Shown here piece after piece: positions 13,701-27,400 of a stretch of 64,000 bases of DNA (the stretch's first letter is position 1; each line of letters begins with the position of its first letter). Source of the DNA: Pachypanchax playfairii (lineage: Eukaryota; Chordata; Actinopteri; Cyprinodontiformes; Aplocheilidae); contig SSNP01000035.1 of NCBI GenBank assembly GCA_006937955.1, forward strand, positions 2,710,301 to 2,774,300, given 5' to 3'. The position numbers and the translations under genes are program-made. The notes under the pieces were generated by a model. The model worked only from the letters and a program-made list of their open reading frames with translations. It had not been told where the DNA came from and searched no databases.

Positions 13701-16700
13701 GGAACGTTTAATTATTACACAGTAACAGACACGATAAAGGTTGTAAAAAAAACTACGTTTACCTTTTGAGGACTCCAGTCTGTCAGTGTGCCCAGATGAG
13801 CTAACACACTCGGATCAGTGAGGTCGGTTTCCTGGAGCTCTCGGTCTCCCAGTTCTGTCGCAACTGATCCCAGCACCAGAACCTGATCCGGTCTCAGCTC
13901 CCTCACCGGACTGAAGAACTGGATCAAATCAAGAGAGTTCATCCACAGATTGTAAAAATATCAAAACACTCCTTCAGTTTATTTATACACCAACTGAATA
14001 AGAATAAACACAAACCATCTGATTAAACTCCAAATTCTGATTGTTGTGATAGTTTTTAACTGAAATGAGTGTTTCATATGATTAGTTAAGCCCGAGGGCG
14101 ACAGAGCTGCTGCAGCATAAATCAGTCTGCAGCGTTCGGAGGTGATGATGTTGTTTTGACTGACCTACATAGAATCTGTACAATCAACAGAACAAAACAT
14201 GTTCTACTTGTATTGGGGTCAGTGAGGGGGGGGTGATGCATTCAGATCCTTCAAAGACAATATAAATGTTCTGTGGCTTTTTGTTATGTTAGGAGGAGTT
14301 TCTCTGACCTGCCTGAGTTTGACCCAGAGCGACCGTCTCTGCTCTGAGCTCAGAGACGAATCCTGACCCAGAACCTCCGCGCACTCCTTCAGGTCCTTCA
14401 GCGACATCCGACGCAGCTGAGTGGACGTCCAGGCAGACGGAAACGTTCCTCTGATGTCTGCACAGCTTGGAACCGGCACTGCTCCACACAACATACAGCG
14501 CTGTCAAAAAAGTATTTGCCCCCCTTTTCTTCTATTTGTGTTATTTTTCACACTTACAGTGTCGGATAATCAAACACATGTTAGTATCAGTCAAAGAGAA
14601 ATGACAGTTTCATTTTTTAAGGGGGGGGGGTGTATCCAAACCAGCCAAGCTCTATGAAAAAGTAATTGACCCCCCCTAGCTCAATCCTGAACTGATTGTA
14701 AATCACCTAATTATTTTTGGAAAGAGTTCAATTTTAGAAAAAGCGAGACAAATTTCCTCCACAACGACATGAAAGACTCACCAGCAGGTGTCACACACAC
14801 CTGAGGACCAGGTGGGTTTAGATAACCTGCTCCCTTAATAAATAAAATCACAATTTTAAAACCGAATTTTTATATTTACTCTTTTTATTTTGTCTGATAT
14901 TAGAATTAGTTTGATGATCTGAAACAATTAAATGTGATTAAAAACAAAAACAGTAGAAATGTGTTAATCTTCCACAGCGCTGAAGGTAAATTCTGTTCTA
15001 TGATCATTATTTTTGCACTGCATGTACTGAACCTTTAGCCCTCCTGCTCCGTGCTTTGACAATCCCTCGAAGGAGACTCTGAGTCTGCTGTCTGTGGTAT
15101 TTCTGGTCTATGCAGCGACTAACACAGACCTCACCAACAGCACTGACCTGCCAGCGTCTCTGACCCACCAGGAGCCGCTCCACTATGTCCTTATTCAACA
15201 CTGTCTGTTTGGCAGAAAAAAACACGTCGTAAGTTCATGTTGGCAGGAGAAAACCTGCATCAGGAAACTGATGACTCATGTAGGTCAGTGATTTGGGATG
15301 CTCACCAGTGGAATGGAGTTAATCTGCTTTGTGGAGAGGGCAAACACGAGCCTGCCCAAATGTTCCACATCCTCGACTTCCCATCTGGATGGATCTCTGA
15401 CAAACAAACACACACGATCATTACAGCTGATTTATGAGATGCTGCAGCGACTTCACACAAGATATTATTGTTTTTATCATCATTACTGGTCACGATATTT
15501 AAGTAGCAGTGCTTACATTTTTTTCCAATTTTTTGAAGTGATACTTGGTATTGTGTAAAAGTTTTAAACTACTTCTAAGCTCTAAGCAGCCAGATCTGCT
15601 TTTTTGTCATATTAAGTGGCCTTGATGATTTTCATCAGTCTTTCAATGTTTTTGTTGGATTTTTTTTCCTGATTTTTGCGTTCTGTGTACACTCTCAGAA
15701 ATAGAGGTACGAGACAAGTACATTTTTGTACCTATTGGTAAATTGTTCCCTCAAAAGTACAATATTGGTCTTTAAAAGGTCAGAAATGTCCCTCTGAGGG
15801 TTAAAATTGATATAAAGTACAAATTTGTACCATTTCAACTGCACCTGCAACCCTGACAAGGCTGGTTAATCTCAATTTTATTAAGTTTCATCCATCATTT
15901 TCAATATTATGATTTACATGTTGGTTTTAGACTTCAAAATGTGGCATAATTTTACTGTTTTAGTGGAAAAACTTCATAAGGTACAAAAATGGACCTGGAC
16001 TACAGGGTACACCCCCAGCGACAAGAATTTGTACCCTTCTTGTCGCTGGGGGTGTACCCTGTAGTCCAGGTCCATTTTTGTACCTTATGAAGTTTTTCCA
16101 CTAAAACAGTAAAATTATGCCATATTTTGAAGTCTAAAACCAACATTCTGAAACATAATATTGAAAATGATGGATGAAACTTAATAAAATAGAGATTAAC
16201 CAGCCTTGACCAGGGTTGCAGGTGCAGCTGAAATGGTACAAATTTGTACTTTATATCAATTTGAACCCTCAGAGGGACATTTTTGACCTTTTAAAGACCA
16301 ATATTGTACTTTTGCGGGAACAATTTACCAATAGGTACAAAAATGTACTTGTCTCGTACCTCTATTTCTGAGCGTGTAGTTAAGGCTTTAAACATGAAGA
16401 GAGTGGAGGATAAAAGAAAATATTATCTACAGCAGCTGAACAGTGTCTGAAAGTCATGTCCTTCAGGTCTGCAGCAGAGGTCTGATACAGGACCTGAGAG
16501 TTCATCATCCTTCAGCTGATCCTCTGTAGGACTGGTTTTGGGTTCTATTTCTTTTGGGAATCATGTTCATGATACTAAAATGCAAATTTTATGTGTCAAA
16601 CTTTGTGATTTTTTTTCAAGGATTCAACTAAAGCAATGGGAACAGATTGTGTCTTTGTGCACAATGTTACCAACAAAGTTACCTGTTATGAAACAACTCA

Positions 16701-19700
16701 GGATCTTTGGTGAATCATAGGTCAGTTAAATGATTAACAAACAAAAACATCTCTGAAACTTCTGAGAATGATCAGAATTCAGCTTCAAGGCTTTGAAATT
16801 TCACACAAAAATTGCTGTAAACAGATGCGTTTCAGCTGAAACAGTTTTTGAACATTTGGAGACATAAATTGTCTCTAAATTCATCAGTGCATGTGCAGCC
16901 AAGAAAATTATATTCATGTGTGATAACTGCTAAATGTTGTTTTACCCAAACAGTTCTTTCTGAGTGAGAATGGAACTGATGTCACCGAGAGCCTCTTTAG
17001 GAAGACAGAAACTTCTCATGTCTTCCAGCCGCAGAGCTAATGCTCCTCTGTCCACCTGAGACAGACTGTCCCTGTCCAAGAAGGGCAGCAGAGGTCCCAG
17101 GGAGTCCAGAAGGGAGTCATCAATCTTCCCCTCAGCCGGAGAAGAACCCTGTGAAGAACCACGTACTTCATTTATCAGTCTGTTTATTTCTGACTGCTTC
17201 AGAACCGAACCAATAAAATCTGTTTGAGCTTTTTGATCTTTAAGTTTACAAAAATAAAGTCATTTATGTGCATGTTGTCAGAAGCTTTAAACACGGAGAT
17301 AAAAACAGGAGATTGAAACTCTGATCGCTTCCAATCAAACTCAAACCTTTTTGCAGTGTTCTGCACATCTTACATGCACTAACTGTACAGTTAATGTTGA
17401 TGCCTCACCTGCTCCGCTACAAACGTCTCCACTAAATGCATCTGTTTATAATGTGGCAGTTTCAGGAAATCAACAAAATGTGACCGGATGTGGTTCAGAA
17501 CTGCTCTGATAGACGCGTTGGAGAGCTTTTCTATCATCGTCACTCTGTAACAAGAAGAACAGGTTTTAATGTAATCATTACTCAAGGAACTTGGAAACTG
17601 TGTTTAATTAGGAGATACTTGCGGTATCGTTGCTGCAAACCCAGAATTCAAAGCTTCAAGGTTAAATTCAGGTTGTTTCCTCAGTTCCTCTACAATGCAT
17701 TTTCTCTGTTAATAAACAGTAAAGTACATATTAAATGGCTCTTTTTAAATCTAAATATTTATTTGTGATATTATATGCTATTGCTCGGTTTGAGGGATAA
17801 AGTTTAAGTCTCACCAGAGCAGGTCTCACGCCTCCAGGAAGTCCACTCAGAAACCGAAGCAGCTCTGCAAAATCAGTGTCGTTGATCCAAAGTTTCAAAA
17901 AGTCACAACTCATTCCACTGGATATGAGACCCAAATCTCTGCAAGAGAAAACCAGGTTAAAAAGAGTTCTGACCAGAACTGTTTGGATCCCGTATGTAGA
18001 AAGAAAAAAATCCCCAAATGCAGATGTATGAGTGTAGTGATGCAGCAGAGGAAGTTATACCTCAGCATCTGGATGGTAATGTTTTTAAATTCATGGAGCT
18101 TCCTGAACAGAAACTGAGCCTGCAGAGAAAAGAAAACACCTCCGTAAACATTTAACCTAAAGATGAAGGAAAATTTAATTCATTAGAGGACACGCTTTCC
18201 TTGAAGAAATGCAAATCACCCGCCGTTTTTCACTTTAAAGCTTAAAAATAAAATCATCTTGTGTTGAGAAATGAACGCGTTTTAGCTGTTTTAGATAAAT
18301 CTTGAAAAGAACTCATTTCATATCTGTCAGAAGCTTCATTCTTATTGAAACATCAATTTTCGGAGATGTCTTTTAAGCCTGAAGACGGATATTTTTCATG
18401 CATAATGATGGACACAGGACATTAAACGATTTAATAAGCAGATCGCCATGAGATTAGCAGCTTAAGGCGTGTCTGAGTTTCTCACACGTCGGGTTTCAAG
18501 TTAAATCAATTCCAGTTAAATAGTAAATCTACCAAATTAGATTTCATTGTGTTCTGTATCTATGAAGCTGCGCTGGCTTCGGGGGGAACTCAAAAATCAT
18601 TTAATTGAGACATCGATATCGAACCCTGAAACATTTAGTTATACTTCTGAACAGAATAATCTATATCATATTATTCAATGACAGTGTGTATTTCAGTGTA
18701 AGTGAAAAAGGTCAATCTTTATAGATTGAATTCAGGTCTTGTTAGGCTGAAAACAGGTGGTGAGAGCAGGCTCATACATTCTTGGCTGTGATAAAAAAAC
18801 AAAAAATCCCTTTAAGGTAGGCATTATTAATTTATGCTACACTCCTGCCCACCATTGTACTACATCCAAAGTAATTAGCTTGATGGCAGCTGATGTGGAT
18901 GGAGTATTAATATCCTGAAAGGCTCATCTGAAGCATGTCCAATGGTTTTCGGAGATTAATGGGAGGAAAAACAGAAGCTGCTTCCATTTTCCTCTTTAGT
19001 GAAGGAACCGGAGGGAAACTGCTGCTGTCATTTCAATGAAATGTTAGTCTGCACACAAGAGGAGATTATAGGAAAACGTTCACCTGCTGTGACGACCAAC
19101 GCGCGTCTCTGTAAGCGTTGATGCCTCTCCAAATGGTTTCACCGTTCATTGTGTGTATCAGTTCTCTCAGGGAAACAAAATGAAACAGACAGTTTGCCTG
19201 ATGAGTGACGTTCTTCAAGTCTCTGCGAAGAGCCTGTCAACAAACGATCAAGCAGTAAATGGGAAACTAAAAGCAGCTATAGTCTCAGATTGGACAGATT
19301 TATCTGAGATGGCAGCTTTAGATGGCTGCGTCTCCACACCTGTTAAAGCGTCACGTGACACCAAACAGGGGCTGCAGAAAATGATCAGAATTAGAATTTA
19401 AGCGAAGCACTAAAGAAACAGATGTCTATCACCTCCTGCATTGCATTGTACAGCATGGCTCTGTGACCAGGTTTGAGATCAGTTAGCATCACTGTCCAGC
19501 ATGAACAGTGGGCTTCTTCACTGATGTCAGACCACCGGAGGTGTGAGAAGACACCCGGAGAGAGACCAGAGTGTAACGTCTTCAGGCTGCACAGTCGTTC
19601 CACAGTAAGCTAACAGAAGGAGACAAACACAGTGATGAGACCGCACACGGACAAAATTCAGCACAATGATTTTGGAAACTTACGTTGGTGTCTTTTGTAA

Positions 19701-21362
19701 TCTTGGATAACATTTGAAATGCCTGTGAAGAAGCATGAAGACAATAAGACATCACATTTAAAGATGTTTGTTTATTTATTCATTATAATTTTTTGTTTTT
19801 CTGTACAGATTAACTGATAAGGAGATGATCACAGCTCCTCTCACAAGTTGTAAAGATATTTTCATTATGCAGCTCATCGGTTCACAACAATAAAGGCACA
19901 AAGGAAGAGCAGAATAATAAGAAACTAAAGAGAACCTCCCCCTATTGACCTGCGCTGGTGTATATCTGTGAAGTCCCGGCTGTAACAGGATTTCCTGCAG
20001 TTGTTGTGAAGGCAGAGACAGCAGAAAGGAAACTCCCAAGTGAGGCAGCAGACCACTGAGAGCAGACCAGTCTGCAGGATCCATGCTGCTGATGTTCAGC
20101 TTGACTGATACTGCTGATATCAACTGGGACGAAAGCTGCAAAGTCCAAGAAACACAGTTTATCTGAGTCAGTCGGGAATTTGTGATGGTGACGGTGATGG
20201 TTTGTTGTGTTACTCTCACCCTGCCACTGGCACTGATGAGACCTTTGGACATGCACTGAGACATCTGCTGCCAGAGAGCAGAGGACACATCCGAGTCCTG
20301 GAGATATAAACCCAAGTCTGCTGGATCCATGTAGCACGCAAGAACTCCTAATCTGCAAACGACCTCATTCTTTATCCCTTTATGCATCTAATTTAAATTC
20401 ACTTCAAATGCATGTTTTATGATTTACAACTAAAAGTAGAAATAATAAACCAGAAAACACTGACAGCTTTAAAATGGGATGCATTAGACATTATTTCCAT
20501 TTTATCTAAAAAAAAATCTCCTGAATTTGCAGAATGTTTTGAAAAAAGACCAGAAATTATTTGAGTCACAAGCTCTTTAAAGTGACCTTGAGTGATCAGG
20601 TACAATTATAAAGCATCTCAGTCCCACCTCAGAAGGTCATCACCGGTCAGATTCTTTCTCTTACTGAAAAGGGTCCGAAGCACATGGCGCCCCCTCACAC
20701 CATCCAGGCTGCTGTTGCCTAGCAACTCTATCAGAGGAACAAGCTGAGGAGAAAATCCATTAGAAATTTTATAACAAACAAAAACAAACTTCTCTGAAGG
20801 TAATCGAGTGAAACGTTTCAAGATAAACCACAGAAAGCATCGCGAGGGCGTTGGAGAAATTCATATAAGCAAGAAATAACTCAAATAAATATTACAATCA
20901 GGTACAAAGAGGAAAGAGATTCAAAGCAAGAGAGAGGTGAATACTGATGTGCAAAGATACAGATGCAATAAAAAAAAAAATCAAAATAATGACGTAATCA
21001 AGTACACAATGACTGGAAAAGCCATGAAAACAAAAAACAAACCCAAAGATGCACAAAATGATCAGGAAAGAACAAAAGACATGCAAAAAGCTACAGCGAG
21101 AAACAAGATCAAGGCTATAAGATCAGGGAAAAAAAACACAAAAGAACCATAAGAAGTTGAAATACACACGCGTGAACACAAAGAGATGAAGAACAATAAC
21201 AATACCAGGGGGAAAGTGATGATCAAGAGCAACACATGAGAAGGAAGAGTACAAAGTACAGAAACACTCAGAGCTACACACACTTATACACACAGAACAC
21301 ACACACACCAAACAAACCTGCTTTATTTCTCTATTATTTATTGTATTTAGTTATTCTGGATC

Positions 21363-21444
<82 letters not shown>

Positions 21445-24400
21445 TATAATTATAATAATAATAATATGTAAAAACAGCTGGTGCATGGGGAGCATTACTT
21501 AAAAGTTGTGCTCTGACCTGTTGTGATGTGAGCTGCTGAAAATGACCGACGGGGAGGTAAGGCAGAAGTGGGAGGATGGAACGGAGAAAGTACGGTGGCC
21601 ACGTGGGGACATCCCCCACCACACTGGACTGGAGCAGTCGCTTTACAAAAGCTTTTTTCTGTGGCATCTTCATTTCTGAGCTGTGGTCACGAATGGCCGT
21701 CAACCTGAGGAGCAACACAGAAACAGTCAGCATCAGCTGACAGAGAGACGTTTCAAATTAAATAATATGATCTCTGTCAGGAACTCACACACTGTCGTTG
21801 ACGATCAGGGAGGATGGAAACTTCATGATGTCAGAAACAGACATGAAAGGAATGAACTGAGAAAGATCCACGAACAGCTCCGGGGTCACTCGGGGGAACT
21901 TATGGATGAAAGCAGCCGTCATTGTTTCCATGGCCTGTAACTCCTGTTGAGAAGCCTGACCAAATCAGAAAATAAATACTTTCATTTGTATTAGTTTAAT
22001 ATAAATAAAAGAGCCGAGAAACATCCTGTTACAGAAAACATGACCCATTAGTTCAGGAATAAAGTCTAATTTAGCATCAGAAAATCATTTTATATTATTG
22101 AAAGAGATAAAAATCCTCCAGTTGTATTTATGTAGTATATTTCATGTGAGCACAGTGTTAAAGAACAAACCTGACTAGGTTCAACCTGAAGCTGGTCCCA
22201 GCTTTGGTGCATATGGGAGATAAATCTCTTCACAGCATCTTTTTCAGCAGACATCACTAGAGAACGAATGCGGTCTCTGGGCATCTGCAGATATTCCTGG
22301 AGAAACAGCAATTCAAATATAATGTAATAGATGTCTTCTATAAAAAAAAACAAATATGGCTCTGCAGGTGAGTACCTGAAGCAGAACTCTGAGAGTGGAT
22401 GAGTTATCATTCTGCTGGATGAGGTCCCACAGGACAGGCTGAAGTTACAGCAGGAAACAGGTTATTCACTGGTTGTTTGGCTCAGAGAAATAGGAAACTA
22501 TTTGTTTGTTTGTTTGTTTTCTTACACTGAAGCAGCTCAGCAGGTCTTCTTTCACAGTGTTGTTCTGCTCTCTGCGCAGGAAAACCCCCACAGTGTGCAG
22601 GACACTCATGGAGGCTTCAGGCTGCAGCGAGGTCCATGATGTGTTATCAAGCAGACTGGAAAGAAGGATAGCCTGACCCAGACCCTGTCTGGCCTCTCGT
22701 TCTCCTTCATCCAGCCCAGAGGAGAGCCCCACCACCAAGTCCAGCACACGCAGCACGTATCCCAGCGCCGCTAAAAACCCCTCTCGCTCTCCCCCCTCCA
22801 CCTCACACACAGTCAGCTTGTGCATGAGGTCCACCAGCAGAGGTGCCGGTTCCACGCACAGCTGAGATGTGTCAAACTCATACCGTGCCGGGAGCATATC
22901 GAAGAACCTCTGCAGGAAGCACTTCTTGCTCTCTTGTTCTGCTTGAAGATCAGCACAGACATCTGCAAGCCGAGGCTTTAACCTCAACAGCTGATAATAG
23001 AGTGTGGCGTTGAGACAAATGTACTCTCTCAGTCCTTTTGTTCGTCCACAGAGCTCCAGGAGTGTGGAGTTGGTGAAATGTTGCACTGTCCACTTCCTGT
23101 ACTGACACGTGTCCCTGGAGGTGTCGGCAAGGGAGAGGTTGAGCATCTGGGAGCAGTATGCTGCTGCCCAGCTGCCCTGTGACAGGGACTGCGGTGAGTC
23201 ACACAGAGCTGAGACCAGGACTGAGTTGTTAGGCAGGAAGCAGTTTCTGAAAGCTTCAGCAGAGAGTGACCTGCTGCCTAACTGAGACAGACAGGTCTCA
23301 CTGAGATCTGGACTCCCAGTGTCTTCCTCTGAAAGCTGCACACACAGACTGTCTATACTCGTCTGGTTAAAGAAGGGAAAGTCCTTTAATGCTGCAGCCT
23401 GAAAACAATAAAACAAGAGTGAGTTTACATGTTTCACATTTGATGTCAAAAAAATCTACAAATCTGTATGCTGACTGGTATCTCTGCAGGCCATGTGCTG
23501 GCTTTCAACAAAACTCTCAAGCTCTCATTAAAAATTCATCTTTTACCTGCTGTGCTCTCTGCAGCCAGAAGGAAGAGTTGGCACACACTGTGTTGTTGAA
23601 TTCATGTGCAAAGAACTCACTGCAGACATGAACCCAGAAGAAGTCCTCCTCAGCAGCAGACAGGTACCACGCTGCATCAGAGCATGTAACATGTAGATCC
23701 AGTTCCATGTGAGTCATCGCAGGATTTACAGACTCGTTTTCCCCTTCAAACAGTTTGCAGTAGAGGAACACAGTGAAGTTAGAGACGCCCGTCAAGCCTG
23801 GGATGGATTCATTACATGCTGCTTCCAAAATTTCTGCAGAGGTGGAGAAATCCAACTTTCTGTGTCGACTGTTTCCTTCTCTGAGGCGGCTGCGAGGTGC
23901 AGCTTTGACTTTTTGTTTTTGTGAAGATGGAGTAAGTTTCGTAGATGACTGAGTTGGTGGTAGTTCTGACTGTAGCTTCTCTCGCCGCGTGGAGGGGCAG
24001 GATAGAAACGAGAGTGAGCCCGGAAGGCCCTGAGAGCCCAAAGCCTGCGCGTTCCATATCACATTATGTCGTATCCCCCTTCAAACACACAGACAAAACA
24101 AATGAAATTCTAATCTACTTCGTCAGCAATTTCACTTTCAAATACTCCGTCTCATTAATTAAATATCTTACCATAAGATCAGGTGTCTCAAGTCAGCTTT
24201 GAAGAGACAAACAAGAGGCAAACGTTATTATAAAATCAAAGTGAATGAGTTGTGGAAAAAGCAGCTGGAGAGTCCAGCAGAACACGACTATGGATGAAGG
24301 TCTGCTAACAATGGCCGAGATATAAAGTTACTGACATCAATGAGGGGATAAAGGGATTAGCTGCGCTAACAACAGCAGCTTTCACTAGACAGAATGATTA

Positions 24401-27400
24401 TAAAGATTTTAAAGCAGTGTCAGTCACTGTCTCACTCTCTCCTGAGTCTCTCAGGTGAAACTTGAGCTGAAACGCTGATGAATCACTTAATCAGGATTAT
24501 AATACTGTAAATAACCCCTAAGAATAAGCTGGAAAAGTCTATGTGTGAGTCTCAGCTTCCTGTCATACTCACCCACTGAGCACTGGCCTTGGGAGCTGAG
24601 CTGTGGCACGTCAACCAGGCTGCTGACATCATCAAGTAGCGCCATGGTGACTTGTGACACTTTCTTCCTCAAGTTACTGTAGACAGAGCTGCCCACCCTG
24701 TGCAGGAGGCCCCGCCTCAGCCCATCCAAACTCTGAACAAGAGCTAAGTTCTTCTGAGCTGAACCACCTGCGCGCTCTCCTCCACCTGAACGAGACAACG
24801 CCTGCAGCAGGAGGCTCTGCATGGTGTCTAAATCATCCTCTGTGGCCATCATGTTCCGTACAGATGAGTTAGCAGATGACACATCTTGTCTCATGGCTTC
24901 AGGAGGCATGCTGAAGGGCCTGAAACGCCCAAATGGGCTCTTACTGTGTCCAGCAGCTTCCCCTACTGGGTGTAAACTGACCACAGGCTTCCAGTTCCGT
25001 GTTTCCAGGAACTGCAGCAGCTGCTGAAGCCAGCTAACACTGAAGGTACAATCATTGTGACCCTTCAGAGCACAGATGAAGCCCTGCAGGCCTGCACTGG
25101 CCTGACCGTAGGTCCCACTGATTAGAGCCTGCAGTGTAGCTTCCAGCACAGCACTCACTGTCCTCCAGTTCTGAGACAAGAGAGTCAAGATAGGCCTGTA
25201 TGGCTGACGCTCAGACAGAGTGATGAGACTCTGCAGCAGCCCCAGCAGCCAGTCCCAGTGTGAGCTGCCCCTCAGGGACAAAAACCAGTCCTGCACTTTG
25301 AAACTGGGTCGGGGTGGTACCCGTCCGTTCCACTGGTTCAGTGCAGCGCTCCCTTCAGACTGGAGAAAGAAATTTAACACCTTTTCCCACAGCTGCTCCT
25401 CGTCTGTCTCTGCAGGTACGTCCTCCAGCTCAGCACCCATCTCTTGCAGATACAGAGAGATGTTGTAGAGGAATCCAGACAGGCGATGTCTGTCGACTGG
25501 ACTGTTCAATGAAGGCAAGTTCTTGCTGGGAAAAAGTGTCTTTATGTTTCCAAAGATATTCCTCATCCAAGCGTTCACTGACTGATCCTTGTTCGTTTCT
25601 GGTTTGTGTCGGTTTGGACTCAGACCAGAATCTTTACTCCATTTTGAAAGGATTTCCTTCAGGATAACGTCTCTGTGGTCGACTTTATCACCTCCTGAAA
25701 CAGAATCATTGGAGACAGTTAAGAATCTTGATCTATTAAAGTCATATTTAGAGCTGTGTTTGGGTGGACTGCTCACCTGTCCTCTCAGGTGCAACATGTC
25801 CAAGTAAAACAAAACAAACGATGATGCCTGTGAGATTAAGAGAGGCCATTCCTGACCTTTTCTTCACCATCGTCGTCTCACGCCAGCATATGAAAAAAAC
25901 TGGTGTCACATCTTTTTCTTTACACTCTGAGTCCTGTTGATTTTGAGAAATGCTGTGATTAAAATCCAAACAGTTCTGATATTTAATTTAGTTTTAGAGA
26001 ATAAAATGGGCTGAAACATTACCACAGAGAGAAGATATTAAAACTTAATGACCGGCTGCCACATCCTCTTACCACTTACACTGCATGGCTCCCAAACCAG
26101 GAATCTATAATGTAATTAAGTTCCACAAACCACAAGTCTGAATAGTTAATGAGAGGTAAATATGTGGAGTGGGATATTTAAATATAAGTTAAATATCTAG
26201 TGCTCATTCTCTTCATACGTGTACTAAACAGCAACTTGTTTCATTACAGTTTCAGTTCAAATTATTCTAAATATCTACAGAGATTTCTGATTATAGAAGA
26301 ATAAAATAAACTCGTTTGAACTCACCAGCAGTTATAATCCATTTGTGTCTTTAAGTGTCTGCCAGCTTCTTCTTAAACAGGTCGTTGCCATCACTCTCTG
26401 CGCTGACCTCCTCCTGAGTGGGTCTCGATTTCACCGTNNNNNNNNNNCAGACCCTGTCTGGCCTCTCGTTCTCCTTCATCCAGCCCAGAGGAGAGCCCCA
26501 CCACCAAGTCCAGCACACGCAGCACGTATCCCAGCGCCGCTAAAAACCCCTCTCGCTCTCCCCCCTCCACCTCACACACAGTCAGCTTGTGCATGAGGTC
26601 CACCAGCAGAGGTGCCGGTTCCACGCACAGCTGAGATGTGTCAAACTCATACCGTGCCGGGAGCATATCGAAGAACCTCTGCAGGAAGCACTTCTTGCTC
26701 TCTTGTTCTGCTTGAAGATCAGCACAGACATCTGCAAGCCGAGGCTTTAACCTCAACAGCTGATAATAGAGTGTGGCGTTGAGACAAATGTACTCTCTCA
26801 GTCCTTTTGTTCGTCCACAGAGCTCCAGGAGTGTGGAGTTGGTGAAATGTTGCACTGTCCACTTCCTGTACTGACACGTGTCCCTGGAGGTGTCGGCAAG
26901 GGAGAGGTTGAGCATCTGGGAGCAGTATGCTGCTGCCCAGCTGCCCTGTGACAGGGACTGCGGTGAGTCACACAGAGCTGAGACCAGGACTGAGTTGTTA
27001 GGCAGGAAGCAGTTTCTGAAAGCTTCAGCAGAGAGTGACCTGCTGCCTAACTGAGACAGACAGGTCTCACTGAGATCTGGACTCCCAGTGTCTTCCTCTG
27101 AAAGCTGCACACACAGACTGTCTATACTCGTCTGGTTAAAGAAGGGAAAGTCCTTTAATGCTGCAGCCTGAAAACAATAAAACAAGAGTGAGTTTACATG
27201 TTTCACATTTGATGTCAAAAAAATCTACAAATCTGTATGCTGACTGGTATCTCTGCAGGCCATGTGCTGGCTTTCAACAAAACTCTCAAGCTCTCATTAA
27301 AAATTCATCTTTTACCTGCTGTGCTCTCTGCAGCCAGAAGGAAGAGTTGGCACACACTGTGTTGTTGAATTCATGTGCAAAGAACTCACTGCAGACATGA

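Noticed and set aside
19350..19359. CLEAR palindrome GTCACGTGAC in an strc intron
   Set aside because: It is about 10 kb from the strc start and strc is not a lysosomal gene; one chance match in 64 kb is expected.
20713..20726. X-box-like GTTGCCTAGCAAC
   Set aside because: It lies inside an strc coding exon (encoding LLGNSS) far from any promoter, so the match is most likely chance.
20937..21311. Overlapping ORFs on both strands rich in Lys/Asn or Phe/Leu
   Set aside because: Low-complexity A-rich intronic sequence between strc exons explains them.
21236..21502. Plus-strand ORF with poly-Leu and poly-Ile
   Set aside because: It is a translation of the ATT/AAT microsatellite.
24654..25807. 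Several plus-strand ORFs opposite strc exon 2, also at 28423-29576
   Set aside because: They are antisense shadows of the long strc coding exon.
22679..26437. A second, partial stereocilin gene or pseudogene similar to human STRCP1
   Set aside because: The copy shows no divergence, ends exactly at an N gap and is completed only by merging, so an assembly overlap is the simpler explanation.
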